DNA of 39,245 bases from Nemertoderma westbladi (lineage: Eukaryota > Xenacoelomorpha > Nemertodermatida > Nemertodermatidae), in assembly GCA_032718475.1 (NCBI GenBank), contig JAUCBJ010003183.1, positions 1-39,245 on the forward strand. The letters run 5' to 3'. The translations under genes and the position numbers were made by a program. A model generated the notes under the pieces. It had not been told where the DNA came from. It made no database searches and saw nothing but the letters and a program-made list of their open reading frames with translations. Every line of letters begins with the position of its first letter. The stretch's first letter is position 1. Below are positions 14,480-25,789 of the stretch, in pieces.

Positions 14480-14845
14480 GCGCGAATTTGGTAATGCAGG
14501 CGCGCAGCGCCAGCAGTGTACAGCGTGAATTATTGAAAACCTGCCTGTATGCGCGAATTTGGTAATGCAGGCGCGCAGCGCCAGCAGTGTACAGCGTTAA
14601 TTATTGAAAACCTGCCTGTATGCGCGAATTTGGTAATGCAGGCGCGCAGCGCCAGCAGTGTACAGCGTGAATTATTGAAAACCTGCCTGTATGCGCGAAT
14701 TTGGTAATGCAGGCGCGCAGCGCCAGCAGTGTACAGCGTGAATTATTGAAAACCTGCCTGTATGCGCGAATTTGGTAATGCAGGCGCGCAGCGCCAGCAG
14801 TGTACAGCGTGAATTATTGAAAACCTGCCTGTATGCGCGAATTTT
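14480..14845. repeat. 71-bp tandem repeat, five full copies plus a partial
   Basis: Copies start at 14480, 14551, 14622, 14693 and 14764 with a partial at 14835. Each begins GCGCGAATTTGGTAATGCAG and contains GGCGCGCAGCGCC, an imperfect GC-rich palindrome. Copies are almost identical (one visible difference, CGTTAATT for CGTGAATT in copy two). The unit is GC- and CpG-rich in an AT-rich setting, so recent amplification is likely. Confidence 0.97.
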
Positions 14846-16580
14846 CAAAAAACTAACACATGTACAAACGGCATAGCGAGTTCGAGATCGCTTTTAGTTT
14901 TCGAATTATCACTGTCTCTTTCCCTGATAGGTAATTTCATACGATTCGATAAATTTCGGCAGTTTATTTTATTTCATAATATTTCCCCATTCCCTAGTTT
15001 TGATTTTTATGCAACCGCCGCCAGTGGGGTTGCCCCCCCCCCCCCCCCCCCACCCCCCCTTATTAATGCATTTAATTACCACTTGCAAAAACACCGTAAC
15101 TGACAAACTTATGATGTTTTAATAATTCTAATGTTTTATTTATTCAATTCTAGAATTTGGAAAGTTTTAAAGGTTCAACTAAAATATTCTAGTTCATCTC
15201 CAACGGCTTCCATCACAATCTGTGCACCTCAGCGTGCTGTTGGAGACACTCACCATCCTGTAGGTTCCGGTTATGTTCCGGTTCTGCCACTGACTCCGCC
15301 CACGCATTGTGCTGCCCGGCTATTACCACTCATCACCCCAGCCGCTCCAACTGGCCTTCTACCTACAGAATTCATTATGATTTTATCGCCTTCCAGGCTG
15401 CCATTAATTTGAACTCATTTAACCTGTCCTTATTATTATTTCTCATGTTACACATATTAAGTTTCACGTTTTAATAACTATTTACATACTTGTGTGTAAA
15501 GTAGCACTTTACAGTGTGATGATCTGAGTGCTTTGTTACACGAACGAACGTTAGTGAGTGAGTGAAAATAAAGCCACGAGGATCAGAACACTGTAAAGTA
15601 CTTTGCAACAAGTATGTATGTAGTTTTATTCCAAAATTTTGACATTAGAAAATGATTGTACATATACATTATAAGTGATAGAAACTGCACAAATTAAATT
15701 AGTTGCTGTATAAATAAATATAAAAATAACATAAATTATGTTTAAATAAGTTAGCTTATATTTATGGTGGCGTTTGGAGCCATATGCTATAATAATATAG
15801 GTAGGCCCTACTGGTTATTAATAGATATACCCCGCCTACCGGTAGGTAATGCAGTAGGCCTATCTGGCTGTAAGGCACATACCACCTATTGTTTACGTGG
15901 TAACCAATGACGGCATGTTGTAATGTCCACTAATGGGACATTACTTAACTACGAACACCAAATACAATACTAAATGTACAGGCCAATACAATGCTGTAAT
16001 GTCCTCTAAAGTTGTAAAGTGCTAAATAACAACTCGCTGTTAATACTAACGGCGTTGAGTAATGTTACAATTTTGGAATAAAAGTTTTACATTACGTATC
16101 CGTTGAATAATAAACAGGCTCATATTATTAAATAAAATATTCTAGAATATTCTAGAATAGAGATAAAAACTATTAGAATTATATCGATTTACGTCTCAAA
16201 ATTGACACCTTAGTATTTCGATAATTTCATTGGCATTTTTTGATGAAATTTTAAACGGTTTTCAGATTGAGAATCTACAGATGAAGGCTGTTCTGATAAT
16301 ATCTAGATTAGATTCAAAAGATGAAAAATAAAGTCAACAGAGATGGTTGAATGTTGCTAAAAAGGCGTTTTTAACGGCTTGTTATATCGAAATAGTTCAT
16401 AAATTTAAAAATCCGAAGCAGGCCAGCAGTAAGAAATATTATTTAAATTTGAAAAAAACTTGGGGGGGGGGGGGGGGGATGGGTGGGGCTCCGTCCGACC
16501 CCCTTAATAACTATTTATTTTACAAAAACAAAGTACTATTTTTTTGTCCGATTATTTTATCAGATTTTATATCATAAATA
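14846..16580. other. Intronic region with inverted repeats, no gene recognised
   Basis: Includes a C-run (about 15033-15059), a G-run (about 16462-16478) and a plus-strand open frame at 15131-15412 (93 codons, Pro- and Thr-rich) that I do not recognise. The fold-back structures inside it are listed separately. Confidence 0.4.
15484..16092. repeat. Nested imperfect inverted repeats (fold-back region)
   Basis: ACATACTTGTGTGTAAAG onward (15484-15530) is inverted at about 15577-15620, with shared CTTTACAGTGT. A second inverted pair contains TTTTATTCCAAAATT (about 15624-15640) and AATTTTGGAATAAAA (about 16068-16083). A small palindrome, GTAATGTCC with GGGACATTAC, lies near 15919-15944. The arrangement suggests one or more decayed MITEs. 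No target duplication was identified. Confidence 0.5.
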
Positions 16581-16620
16581 CACATTCTACTATTTCATGC
16601 GGATTAAAAAGGGATTAAAA

Positions 16621-17261
16621 AGCGACTCCTATTAGAATCATTGACGTTGATAATCTTGGAGATACATTGAACTGGGATAGATTCCAGGCAGCCATGGACA
16701 CTGGTGTGGATGCTGCATGTAACTATATAACGGAAGCTATTGCTGCATGTGGAACCACCAGACCCAAACGAAAGTCAAAACAATGGTGTGACAGCAGTTG
16801 CTACAATGCAAAACGAAAACTGCGGAATGCCCTCGAGAGTATGAAACAAAACCCATCATAACCTTCCCGTGAGCAATACCGGGCTCAACAAAAGGACTAC
16901 AAGATTATCTTAACAAATAAGAAAAAAGTTTTCCTTACACAACGTGAACACAGTCTGATTAAGAGATGTGAATCCGAAGACTCAATGTTCTGGAACATAA
17001 CTACCGGACGCCGTAAGCCAACTTGTGGCGCTCAACAGGTCACTGCAGAAGCATGGTCTGACCATTTCTCTGCATTACTAACAGCTGATGAACCACCTAC
17101 TCTCCCCGACCTTCCGGAACAACCAAACGCCGATCTGGATGCACCAATAAAGGACTCTGAAGTAACTGCTTCTGTATACTCTCAAAAGAATAACAAATCC
17201 ACTGGGCCAGACGGTATTTCAAACGAATCCTTGAAATCTGGATTTGGTCACCTATTTCCAT
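16621..17261 (+). pseudogene. LINE polyprotein fragment, N-terminal side of the RT domain
   Basis: One frame runs through NWDRFQAAMDTG, KQWCDSSCYNAKRKLRNALE, a premature TAA at 16859-16861, then FWNITTGRRKP, AEAWSDHFSALL and NNKSTGPDGISNESLKSG. This is the region before and at the start of a non-LTR reverse transcriptase, as in the pattern K..GPDGI. The frame is cut at 17261 by the DNA transposon and resumes at about 19844. The clade was not assigned. Confidence 0.85.
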
Positions 17262-19839
17262 GGGTCAATAAGCTTAAAAGTGGCCAAAAAGGGGTACAAA
17301 TTGACCAAAAAATTTTTGTCGGAAATTAGTGCCATACCATACACCATTGGAAAGATAATTTCATGGCGAATCTTGTGATGGTAGAGGGAGAGCATGACGC
17401 GCTGCTCAAAGGGAGATATATGGCAAAAACTAATGTCATATCTGTAACGTTTTTGTCTACCACTGTAACGCATTACAGTGATGACATTTTTGGGACAAAC
17501 GTCTGTAACGGCCATCTGTAACGGTAATTATGTTATGGATTTTGCAGTATTTATAACTTATTGCTTCGACAATAAGGTAATTTATTGGACAAACATCTGT
17601 AACAAACATAGATATCTGCCCATAACCATCGCATCCACTAAATTATATGTACTTAATACACATGATTTCAATAAATATAAAAAGTTTTTCATTAACATTT
17701 TTCTGTGTAACCGATAATCTTGTTTTACACAATTTTTTTTTATCCCGTGTTAAATTTTCTCTATAACGTCGCTTTTTATATGCTTGTTTAAAATACTCTG
17801 GATGACAACCGCGGTCCATTTTTCCTCTGTACTTATTTAACCGCTCCCTGGCGTTTCTCTGCAACTGATTCAGAGACGTCTATTACCACATCCAATAAAC
17901 GGATCTGACTAAACTTATCACAATAATATAAGTAGTGCACAAGTCCGTCATGTAAGTAAGTAAGTGATGTTAAGCCAATGATTTAGAAATTGATAGTAAA
18001 ATATAGGCCTTTTATACGCATTAGAGTATTTAATCATTAGAGTAAATTATAATCTTACATTGAAGTTACACAAGACTCACTGATATCAGTCACTGGATAC
18101 TTTATTTTTGTTTATTTATTGATTCATGTCAGATGAAATTAGACATACAAATTTATTGAAGTCTATCTATACGTCTGTACTGTATAAACAATCTGTTATG
18201 TTTATGAAATGCCAGGTTGAGTAGCACTACGACCACTTATTGAGTGTGATAGTGTCGTATAAAAAAAAAAGTAGTAGTTACAAGCTTGCCAGTAATAAAT
18301 TGTAATAATGTAAATGTAATAAATTACGCGCCTATGCAGGGAAGCCTAGTAACGAAAAACGCAAAACGAAACAGGGCAAAGTACCGTCTGTACAATATAT
18401 TGTATGTTAAAAAAAACACTGTTTGTAGGAAATGTATCGTCTACAATTCTAAACGAAATAAAGCGAAATTCTGCAGAAAGCATATTTTATTAATAGGCCT
18501 ACTTTTAAACTTTATAAGATGGAGATTGTATATATTTGCAATTAATTCCTAAATTATTTACCACGGACCTAGAAGCTCTGGATTCATACAATTTCATATG
18601 TGAAGTGAATCTGCGCTTTACTCCCTAGAATCCACAATCACTTCTTCCCGGATAGAGATAAACATGAATCCGTGTTTTACTCCCCTTACGGGATCCAGTA
18701 ACACTTGAGAATTCAAATTAGATTGAATTCGCATTTTGCACTCATTTCCGGATTTCATGAAAACCCGGATCCGCGTTTTAACCTCAAAATTCGAGAACCG
18801 ATCTGGATCCTGCATCCGGTTCCGGGTTTTACACTTACCCATCTTACACTACCACATTACCATGAGCAGTTAGGATGTCAGTAGGAAGACGAAGAACATA
18901 TCAAACGTGTAAGCATTCAAATATAGACAGTGATGCCTTATTGTATTTCAGGGTGACCCTCCGTTACAGATAGGACTGTCATATATATATGACTGAAAAC
19001 CTACAGTCTGTAACGCATCGATAACTGGTTATATAATGCGTTACAGATGAGACATCCCTTATCTGTAACGCTAACGCACTGCACTGTAACGGTGACGCGT
19101 TACAGATGGTTGACAAAAACGCTTACCACCGCCATACATCAGGTGTTTATTTATCACATTAACTCTTGGGGTTAATGCGGCATAAATTCAAATTGCCTTT
19201 CCACACATACCATTATACTTGTATGAGATTAATATTATCAAAATCTATGGCCACATTTGTAGCGTTACAGATATGGACGTTTATGCTTTCTATATTAAAT
19301 GCTTCCCAAATGAGATGACCTTACCATTTGTATGTGATATTTGGCCTATATATGTTAGAAACCCTGTAGATTCTAAATATATCAAAACTGTAAACCTACA
19401 GTTAATACTTCAGATTCTAGACGTAAAGGTTACAGATGTGACACAAAAATTTAAAAATCCATGCCCATTTTATGTATCGATCTCAAATGGTTCAACATGA
19501 ATATTATGGCCTGAAATATATTGGAAAAGATAGCAAAACATCTAAGCTTCCCAACAATATATAGGTTTCCTATATATTTGCCACTTGGAGTGATAAAATT
19601 TACAGTTGTTTGTGGTCGTGTCATTTAAGGGACAAGTGATTTTCACGATATTTCAGTCTTAGATGGGGCATATCTTTTGACTGCCTTTACAGATTTTGAT
19701 AATTTTTAGTGCGTAAGCTGCGCAAATAAATTAGCTACAAAATAATATATAACTTTATTAAATACGAATAAATTAAAGCATTTAAAATTATATCGTAACT
19801 TCCGGACAAACCATTGGCCACTTTTAAGCTTATTGACCC
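17262..19839. mobile_element. Non-autonomous DNA transposon, copy A (2578 bp)
   Basis: The terminal inverted repeats begin GGGTCAATAAGCTTAAAAGT and continue GGCC. The left end is at 17262 and the right end at 19839. The flanking 4-bp duplication CCAT is at 17258-17261 and 19840-19843. Subterminal regions hold many copies of CTGTAACG or CGTTACAG (about 17440-17525 and 18960-19110, also 19258), which may be transposase-binding sites. A degenerate tandem segment at about 18600-18800 repeats phrases such as CGGATCC and GCGTTTTA. The longest open frames are under 100 codons, so no transposase is encoded. A 4-bp duplication with these ends does not let me name the superfamily. Confidence 0.9.
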
Positions 19840-19843
19840 CCAT

Positions 19844-20960
19844 ACATTTTAACTTTCTTCCTCCTTTGTTTCTCCACTGCATCATGCCCCGCAAGGTGGC
19901 TTATGTCATACCTAATCCCACTCTACAAAGGAAAAGGTTCCAAATCAGCACAGGGTAACTACCGGGGAATAGCATTATTATGATGTTTCTTGAAGACCTA
20001 TTCCACCATATTATATAACAGACTGTACCTTTGGACCGAGTTAACCAACGTAATTCCAGCCTGTCAATATGGATTTCGCCGAGGTCGTTCAACACTAATG
20101 GCGGTCAATCTACTCTATAAACGAATTAAATCTGCCCTTGCACCATCCGGAGGCCACATCTACTGCGTTTTTATGGATTTCACGAAGGTGTTCGACTCGA
20201 TTGACCGTCCCAAATTAGCTCACAAACTATCAACAATCGGGGTCAGCAAACACTTCATATCAGTTATCTGGGCGATTATAGCCACCAATTACATATGTAT
20301 TTGCTTTGGCATCTTTATCTCAGAACCAATCACCCAAACTATAGGCCTCGCCCAAGGTGATAAATTATCACCGTTACTGTTCAGCTTATTCATCTACGAC
20401 TTGCCGCCTATCCTGGTAGCGATTGGTTGCTGGGTTATAATGTACGCAGATGATGTTGCTATCACCGCAAACACAATCGAAGATATGCAGGTTGCTCTCG
20501 ATGCTCTATCAGTATACTGTGATTCCAATAACCTAAATGTAAATACATCCAAAACAAAGGCGATGAAGTTCCGTCGCGGTGGTCATCTGGCGAGATCTGA
20601 CCAGTTGCATTATAAGGGATCCAAAATAGAGTTTGTCAACACATTTAATTACCTTGGTGTCACGCTCACTACAAAAAACCTATCAAGTGGCCATTTCAAA
20701 GCAAAATACAAAAAAGGTATAGCCTGCTGCATGATGCTATCGACAAAAGTGAAACTAACCTGCACCAACGCTATCAGCCGCTAGGAAGCTCTGGGCTGCT
20801 ATAATTATCCCTGCTATTACATATGGGTGCAGCGTGTTTACATCAGACCCCTTGGAAGAACTCGACCACGTCGCTAAAGTAAGGGCGTTCTATACTGGAA
20901 ACTGTGGTGTGGGGTGTCGAAATTTTCCTCCTCTACAGCCATTCTAAGCGCAGTTGACCG
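19844..20960 (+). pseudogene. LINE reverse transcriptase fragment, catalytic part
   Basis: Continuation of the LINE after the DNA transposon: LIPLYKGKG and NYRGIALL appear near 19910-19980, then a frame change leads into a 264-codon open frame (19990-20784). That frame has CQYGFRRGRSTLMAVNLL, catalytic FMDFTKVFDSI, GLAQGDKLSPLLFSL and catalytic MYADDVAITAN. After a stop at 20784, another frame continues with RKLWAAIIIPAITYGCSVF and further decayed sequence. The two RT catalytic motifs are intact, but frameshifts, stops and the transposon insertion make the copy dead. Confidence 0.88.
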
Positions 20961-21399
20961 CGCAACGACCTCTGGTTGTAATGAGATCAACATTAACAAC
21001 CTAACGGGTCACCGCCGTCGCGCCGCTGCACTCTTTCTATCTAATGGTTTCCATCACAATTAATTTTTAATTAAATATAAATCCTTTTATCCGGTTATGT
21101 GCCTTTTTTTCTTTTTTTATCTAATACTAATACAATACATCGTTCTCTACTTTTACTGTAAGTGCAACTAAAATTATATTCTTTAATTCTTCGTAATTTT
21201 TCCTTGTGGAAAATATACGCCCCATTTGATTCACATTCTACTATTTCATGCGGATTAAAAAGGACAAAAAAAGGATTTTTTTTGTAAAAGATGTTGTTTT
21301 CTTTTAAAAAATCCCTTTTTCTCCGCAAAAATAAGGACAAAAACAACTTTTTGCCCAAAATCAACCCACATTGAGAATATACTAATAGTAATTATTAAT

Positions 21400-22025
21400 T
21401 ATGAATATAATAATATAATAATATCCCGAGTCGCCTCACGAACGTAGTCGTGGTTGGCAAGAAGCCGCCAAACGCCGAGAATATGAGCGGCGTAAATGTC
21501 GCCAACTCAACTTCACGAATCCGCACGTCGTAAAGATAACGCTTGCGGGCCTCGTGATGGAGGTGGGCGTCGGCGAGAGGCATTGCAGCATTCGTGGGGG
21601 CTAGGGGGTTAAAGATGGAGACATCCAGGAATATCTTCTGATACCTTGAACCCCAGAAACCGCAGACGGACACATCGAGGCGGGCTTGGTCGTTGGTTGA
21701 AGTGGAACGTCGGATGGACTGCTCACCGGTGACTGGCTGCAAATGAGGTTCGACCCCGACGTTATGCGCTACTTCGGCTAGTGTGGTGGCGAAGAAATCG
21801 CGGACTTCATTGTGGCGAATAGACGGATAGCCGCCTGTAGGACACGAAATAGCGTGATTTACTGAAAATCGTGTCCCACAGACGCATCGGGCCGGAAGAA
21901 CTCTTGGTCGACAAGAAGTCTCGGTGTTGTGGATCGTCACCGGGCGAGAGTTTAGCCAGGACGAAGCGCCCTTCTCGGATGTCAGCTCCCGTAGGTGTTG
22001 TTGGTCCCGATTGAGTCCTGAATAA
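21400..22025 (-). pseudogene. Retroelement-type ORF fragment with Cys/His motif and nuclease-like segment
   Basis: Minus-strand reading gives EKGASSWLNSRPV, then CVCGTRFSVNHAISCPTGGY, PSIRHNEVRDFFATTLAEV, VEPHLQPVTGE, QARLDVSVCGFWG, KIFLDVSIFNPLAP and TPLIFSAFGGF. This resembles the C-terminal part of reverse-transcriptase-bearing ORFs that I recall from marine invertebrate genomes. The paired D residues (ARLDV and FLDV) resemble a PD-(D/E)XK nuclease fold, which is inference. Relative to the pattern I know, a short stretch between SRPV and CVCG seems deleted. The RT part is absent, so this is a fragment. Confidence 0.65.
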
Positions 22026-23039
22026 ACTTATACGTGGAACTGAACTGAACTGAACCTTAAACTTATAAGGTTAGTAGCCTCTTTTTGCAGTTCCGCTGTT
22101 TCTTTTACGATACCCCCCTTATTAAATGGCGCACATAGAATTGCTATATTGCTCCTCTAGGTCGGTCGGATGGACATTAGTCAATTGTGCTAATTTTATT
22201 ATTATTTATATTATATTGCAAATTATAAGAAATTCTAAGATTGTAAGAAAAAAATAGCTAATAATGTTATATTTATTAAGTAGAATAAAATAACCTCGCG
22301 CAGATGCAAAACCATGCAACTTTTGAACACTCATATCTCAGCTATTTTTCAACGAAAACCAGATTATATTACATATTTGGAATCCATACATGGCCAGCTT
22401 TCCCAGCTATCACAACAACAAGGTTGACGAATAAATGCAGTGTAACTGATGAAATACCGACGAAGCCACCTATTTCAAACGCTTGTAGCTAAAGAATGAA
22501 AGCGAAAATAAAAATTATGGCTCACCCAGTCAGTGGTCGGGAGGTGAAACTATCTCTGTTTCAAATGTCATGCAATCTCATTAAGATTTGTAGAAAAATT
22601 TGGGGGGTGGGGGGTAATATACCTGAATAACGACGACACTATATTCCAAGACGTGGTGTATGTAGTATTAGTTTAGTTCTTATAGAGGTATTCAAGGAAC
22701 AAATTTAGGTTTAAGTTTCCCGCCAATTTTAATTAAATTTGTAAGATTTTCAGTCTAAATGCTAACCTCCGTAATTAAAAAAAACTTGTATTTTTATTCT
22801 CAGTCAATGGTTTAGGGGGCATCCATAAAGGACCACTCCATTAGAATTTCAATCAGTTTTGTTAAAGAAATAACTGATCAGTAGCATTTTGAGTGGCACA
22901 TTTTTTCATTTCTATATTTAAACCTTTCCGCGCAAAAATTATCGGTCTCCCTCTTACTGTCCGAAGTAATAATTATAATAGTAAATTATTCGTTATAAAG
23001 GAAGCGCACAGCTGCAATTTTTGCTACGGGAGATCCATT
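22026..23039. other. AT-rich intronic DNA
   Basis: No gene recognised. It includes short CTGAA repeats near 22040 and a G-rich run at about 22601-22614. TTTCCGCGCAAAA at about 22925 marks the start of a dispersed repeat also seen at 11510. Confidence 0.4.
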
Positions 23040-23235
23040 ACCTGCGGTCGGTAAATTCATTTCTGATATTAGTTTTCAAAATCAGTTTGGCCAAATCTAG
23101 TATGACTAATCTGGGTGTCCGTTTGTCTGTTGGTTGTCCGTCAAAATATAATAAAACGTCATTGCTAAAATTGTCGCTATGAGGTTTTTCCTGGTCGGTG
23201 ATTTCATTTCCGATGTCAGTTTTGATGTTTGGTGA
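23040..23235. repeat. Dispersed repeat copies, one interrupted by the hAT element
   Basis: GGTCGGTAAATTCATTTCTGA (about 23047) and GGTCGGTGATTTCATTTCCG (about 23195) are related to the segment at 11600-11675, each followed by a GTCT-rich tail. The second copy is cut at 23235 by the hAT element and continues at 25211 with its GTCTGTCT tail. Confidence 0.65.
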
Positions 23236-23461
23236 TAGGAATGTCCCGGAATTCCGTTCCGGCCGGAATTCCGGCGGTTTTTGCCCGATTCCGGTTCCGG
23301 CCGGAATTGCCGGAATGGGGTCAATTCCGGCCGGAATTTTACCGGAATTACCAGGTTCAAATCTAGTTTGATAGTTGCAATTAGTTTGTTAAATTATTAT
23401 CAACATTTATATATTTTTTAAACATTATTACCAATTAGTTTAAGATAATTTTCAACACTTG

Positions 23462-23672
23462 TAAAAAAGTATAGAAATGAAGTTTTCTTCGACCGTTAGA
23501 GCTAACATTTACGGATGCAAGGCATAGATGCCCCATGGGTAGCCCCTTCAAGCTTCAAACCATTCGTGCTAAATCGAAAACGGCATTGGCCCACATGGTG
23601 GGATCGAACCCACGACCACCAGATAGATTGGAAATCAATGCAACCACTATACGTATACACCAAGGTGGAATC
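23462..23672 (-). mobile_element. tRNA-derived SINE
   Basis: The minus-strand head (about 23672-23589) has a TATAGTGGTTGC A-box-like segment, a central TTTCCAATCTATCTGG and GTGGGTTCGATCCCACC with a B-box. Pairing in the T arm and anticodon arm is imperfect, so it is not a functional tRNA gene. A non-tRNA body follows to about 23462. Poly(A) or a tail repeat was not clearly seen, so the 3' limit is approximate. Confidence 0.65.
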
Positions 23673-23892
23673 TAACTAACCTATGTAACGAGGGAAAATT
23701 CACAGCCACAGGGTTTAGTTTATTAAAGTGAATGCAGTCTTGATGGGTATATGTAACACATTTCCAAAAAAAATTCACCTGGTCATCAAACTAAAATGGT
23801 CCCACCATATGTTACACCGCCTACTGTAGTATTCATATACAATTCACAAAAACCATCGTAATTTACATTAACTAATGAAATGCATCAATAGG

Positions 23893-24236
23893 CCCGTGTC
23901 CCACTGGTCAGAATGTCAAAATGAATGCCTCCTTGCTCCATAGGTAACACGAGTCTTAAGTCATTTGATAAAAAAAATATAAGATGCATCTCACATTGAC
24001 TGCATATTTATACCCAAAGTAACCAATCACAGGTCTCTTGCGGGATATAACACGAGTCATGTGTCAAAAGATGGAACATGGAACATAATCACTTACGACT
24101 AATAGTCGACTAATAGTCGACTAACGATGAATAGGTCGTAACTTACGATTTACCAGTGGAGACGCTCCCATTGAAACCAACGTGTTCCATAATTTATTCT
24201 GACTAAGACTACATAGACTTACCAGTAGAGCACGGG
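23893..24236. mobile_element. Possible MITE inside the hAT element
   Basis: CCCGTGTCCCACTGGT (23893-23908) and ACCAGTAGAGCACGGG (24221-24236) are inverted with 13 of 16 matches. The interior has palindromic TAGTCGACTA repeats near 24102-24125. Target duplication is unclear, so classification is open. Confidence 0.45.
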
Positions 24237-25218
24237 ACTTAGCGGGTGGTTTTTCCAATTTAATTATTACAATTTGCTTATAAAATGACGTTATTAGATT
24301 GATTTTACATTGAATTTAAATTATTTTACATTGATTTTATATTATTTTACTTTGAATTGAATATTAAATAATATGATATTATTATGATTGGTATTGTCAT
24401 TGTCCAACGTATCATATAGGATGACCCCTAAAGATTTACAGCTTATTTCAATGGGGGTCCTTTATGTTACTTGGTTACAAATACAATATTACACAATTAC
24501 AATTACTACTCTAACTTAACTAATATAAAACGTTATTACAATACGTACAGGTCCTGCGAGTTGTCGTTAGTTCAGTTCTGCGTCGTAGGTGCTGCATAAT
24601 ATAGTAGTTTTATTTCTATTTACAGCAAAGCCTTTTCTTATCATAAATCGATTTATTCCCAGCAATAATTAAACTGTAACATGTACTATTTATTGGCCTC
24701 GTTTATTGTTTTGGTTTGAATAACATGTCACAGTAACATGCATCTTTCCATTAAAGACACCAGGATATTGCACCAAAGGACCTATAATGACGCGAAACCC
24801 GAGGTTTTTGGTTAACGTAGGTTTTTCGGTATGAGTCTAAAGGCTAAAAACCTAACTTTTGGCCAAAGATATAGATTTTAGAATAAAATTATATTGAATT
24901 CCCGGTCGTTCAATGCCGAAGTACCATCCCGTCCCCATAAACGGCCATAACGGCCCAGGCCATTCTCCACTCCACCCACCTTAATTCCCCCCAAGGTTCT
25001 GATTCCTCTCATTATCAAACTTAGCTGTAGAAATTAAAAAAAAAACATCTGTTTCACAAAAAATTATAAAGTTTCATGGGTCATTTAGTGTATTTCACTA
25101 ATTATAGAAAATTCCGGTTCCGGCCGGAATTCCGGCCGGAATATTCCGGCATGTTGAATTCCGGTTCCGGTTCCGGCCGGAATCAAAATATCGATTCCGG
25201 GACATCCCTATTTGGTGA

Positions 25219-25789
25219 TGTCTTGTCTGTCTATCTGTCAGTCTGTCTGTCTGTCGGTCGGCCAAACGGAAATACTTCACGAAATACTGTTATTTGAGTC
25301 CTACAGAAACGTAAAATTTTGTTTCAGTTCGCAGCACTAGTTGTTTACGTTTATTCCTGTACCGTGTATTGCACCTGCTAGCATAACAGAACTGAGCTGC
25401 TATACACCTGCACTTCATACTCAGTCAGCAACAGTCAGCAACAGTCAGCAACTAACACATTCGTGGGGCGTCGCACAGCACGCGAACTTGAGCAAATTCG
25501 AAAGCAGTTCGATTTGTTCTGGAGTCAAAAGTTCGAGAGGTATTTTCCCGTAACTTAAAAAATAATGGAACTTTATCTCTAATATGCCCATACAAAATTT
25601 GGTTGAAAATGGTTAAATCTTAAAAAGTTATTTACGAATGAATATTTCATTACAGACGGACAGACGGACATGAAATTTTGCCCTATTTACTAATTATAAT
25701 TGTGCACTAAGGCTCGCCCTGACTGCCTGGCTCGCCGCACAGGGTTTATAATAAATAGATCTTGAATTTTTGCGGTATAAAATACGCAC
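25219..25789. other. Intronic DNA next to CSNK1G exon 25790-25896
   Basis: Holds a GTCT microsatellite (about 25224-25260), three CAGTCAGCAA repeats near 25421-25450 and degenerate sequence (GTGGGGCGTCGCACAGCACG near 25463, GGCTCGCC near 25711 and 25730). The latter resembles the ends of the fold-back element at 5311-5809, so a diverged relative may lie at about 25460-25745. No gene is seen. Confidence 0.45.

Larger units (their letters stand above)
16581..21263 (+). mobile_element. Decayed LINE flanked by 32-bp direct repeats, split by a DNA transposon
   Basis: The 32-base sequence beginning CACATTCTACTATTTCATGC occurs at 16581-16612 and 21232-21263. Between the copies lie a 5'-truncated LINE (coding from about 16621), a nested 2.58-kb DNA transposon (17262-19839), the rest of the LINE to about 21060 and an AT-rich tail. 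The direct repeats may be a long target-site duplication made on LINE insertion. Confidence 0.65.
23236..25210. mobile_element. hAT-type DNA transposon, non-autonomous (1975 bp)
   Basis: Left end TAGGAATGTCCCGGAATTCC (23236) and right end GATTCCGGGACATCCCTA (to 25210) are inverted repeats. The flanking 8-bp duplication TTTGGTGA is at 23228-23235 and 25211-25218. Subterminal regions at both ends are packed with palindromic CCGGCCGGAATT-type repeats. The 8-bp duplication and TAGGGATGTCCC-like end are typical of hAT elements. No transposase ORF is visible. The interior carries a tRNA-derived SINE and a possible MITE, so it has collected later insertions. Confidence 0.9.

Noticed and set aside
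15131-15412. 93-codon Pro/Thr-rich open frame as a gene
   Set aside because: No recognised domain, no support from splice sites, and it sits among inverted repeats in an intron.
18286-18552. Open frames inside the DNA transposon copies (also 29861-30121) as transposase genes
   Set aside because: Under 100 codons, basic low-complexity composition, no catalytic motif. They are conserved between copies only because the copies are young.
23589-23672. Functional tRNA gene on the minus strand
   Set aside because: A- and B-box-like sequences are present, but the T-arm and anticodon-arm pairing is imperfect and a SINE-like body follows.
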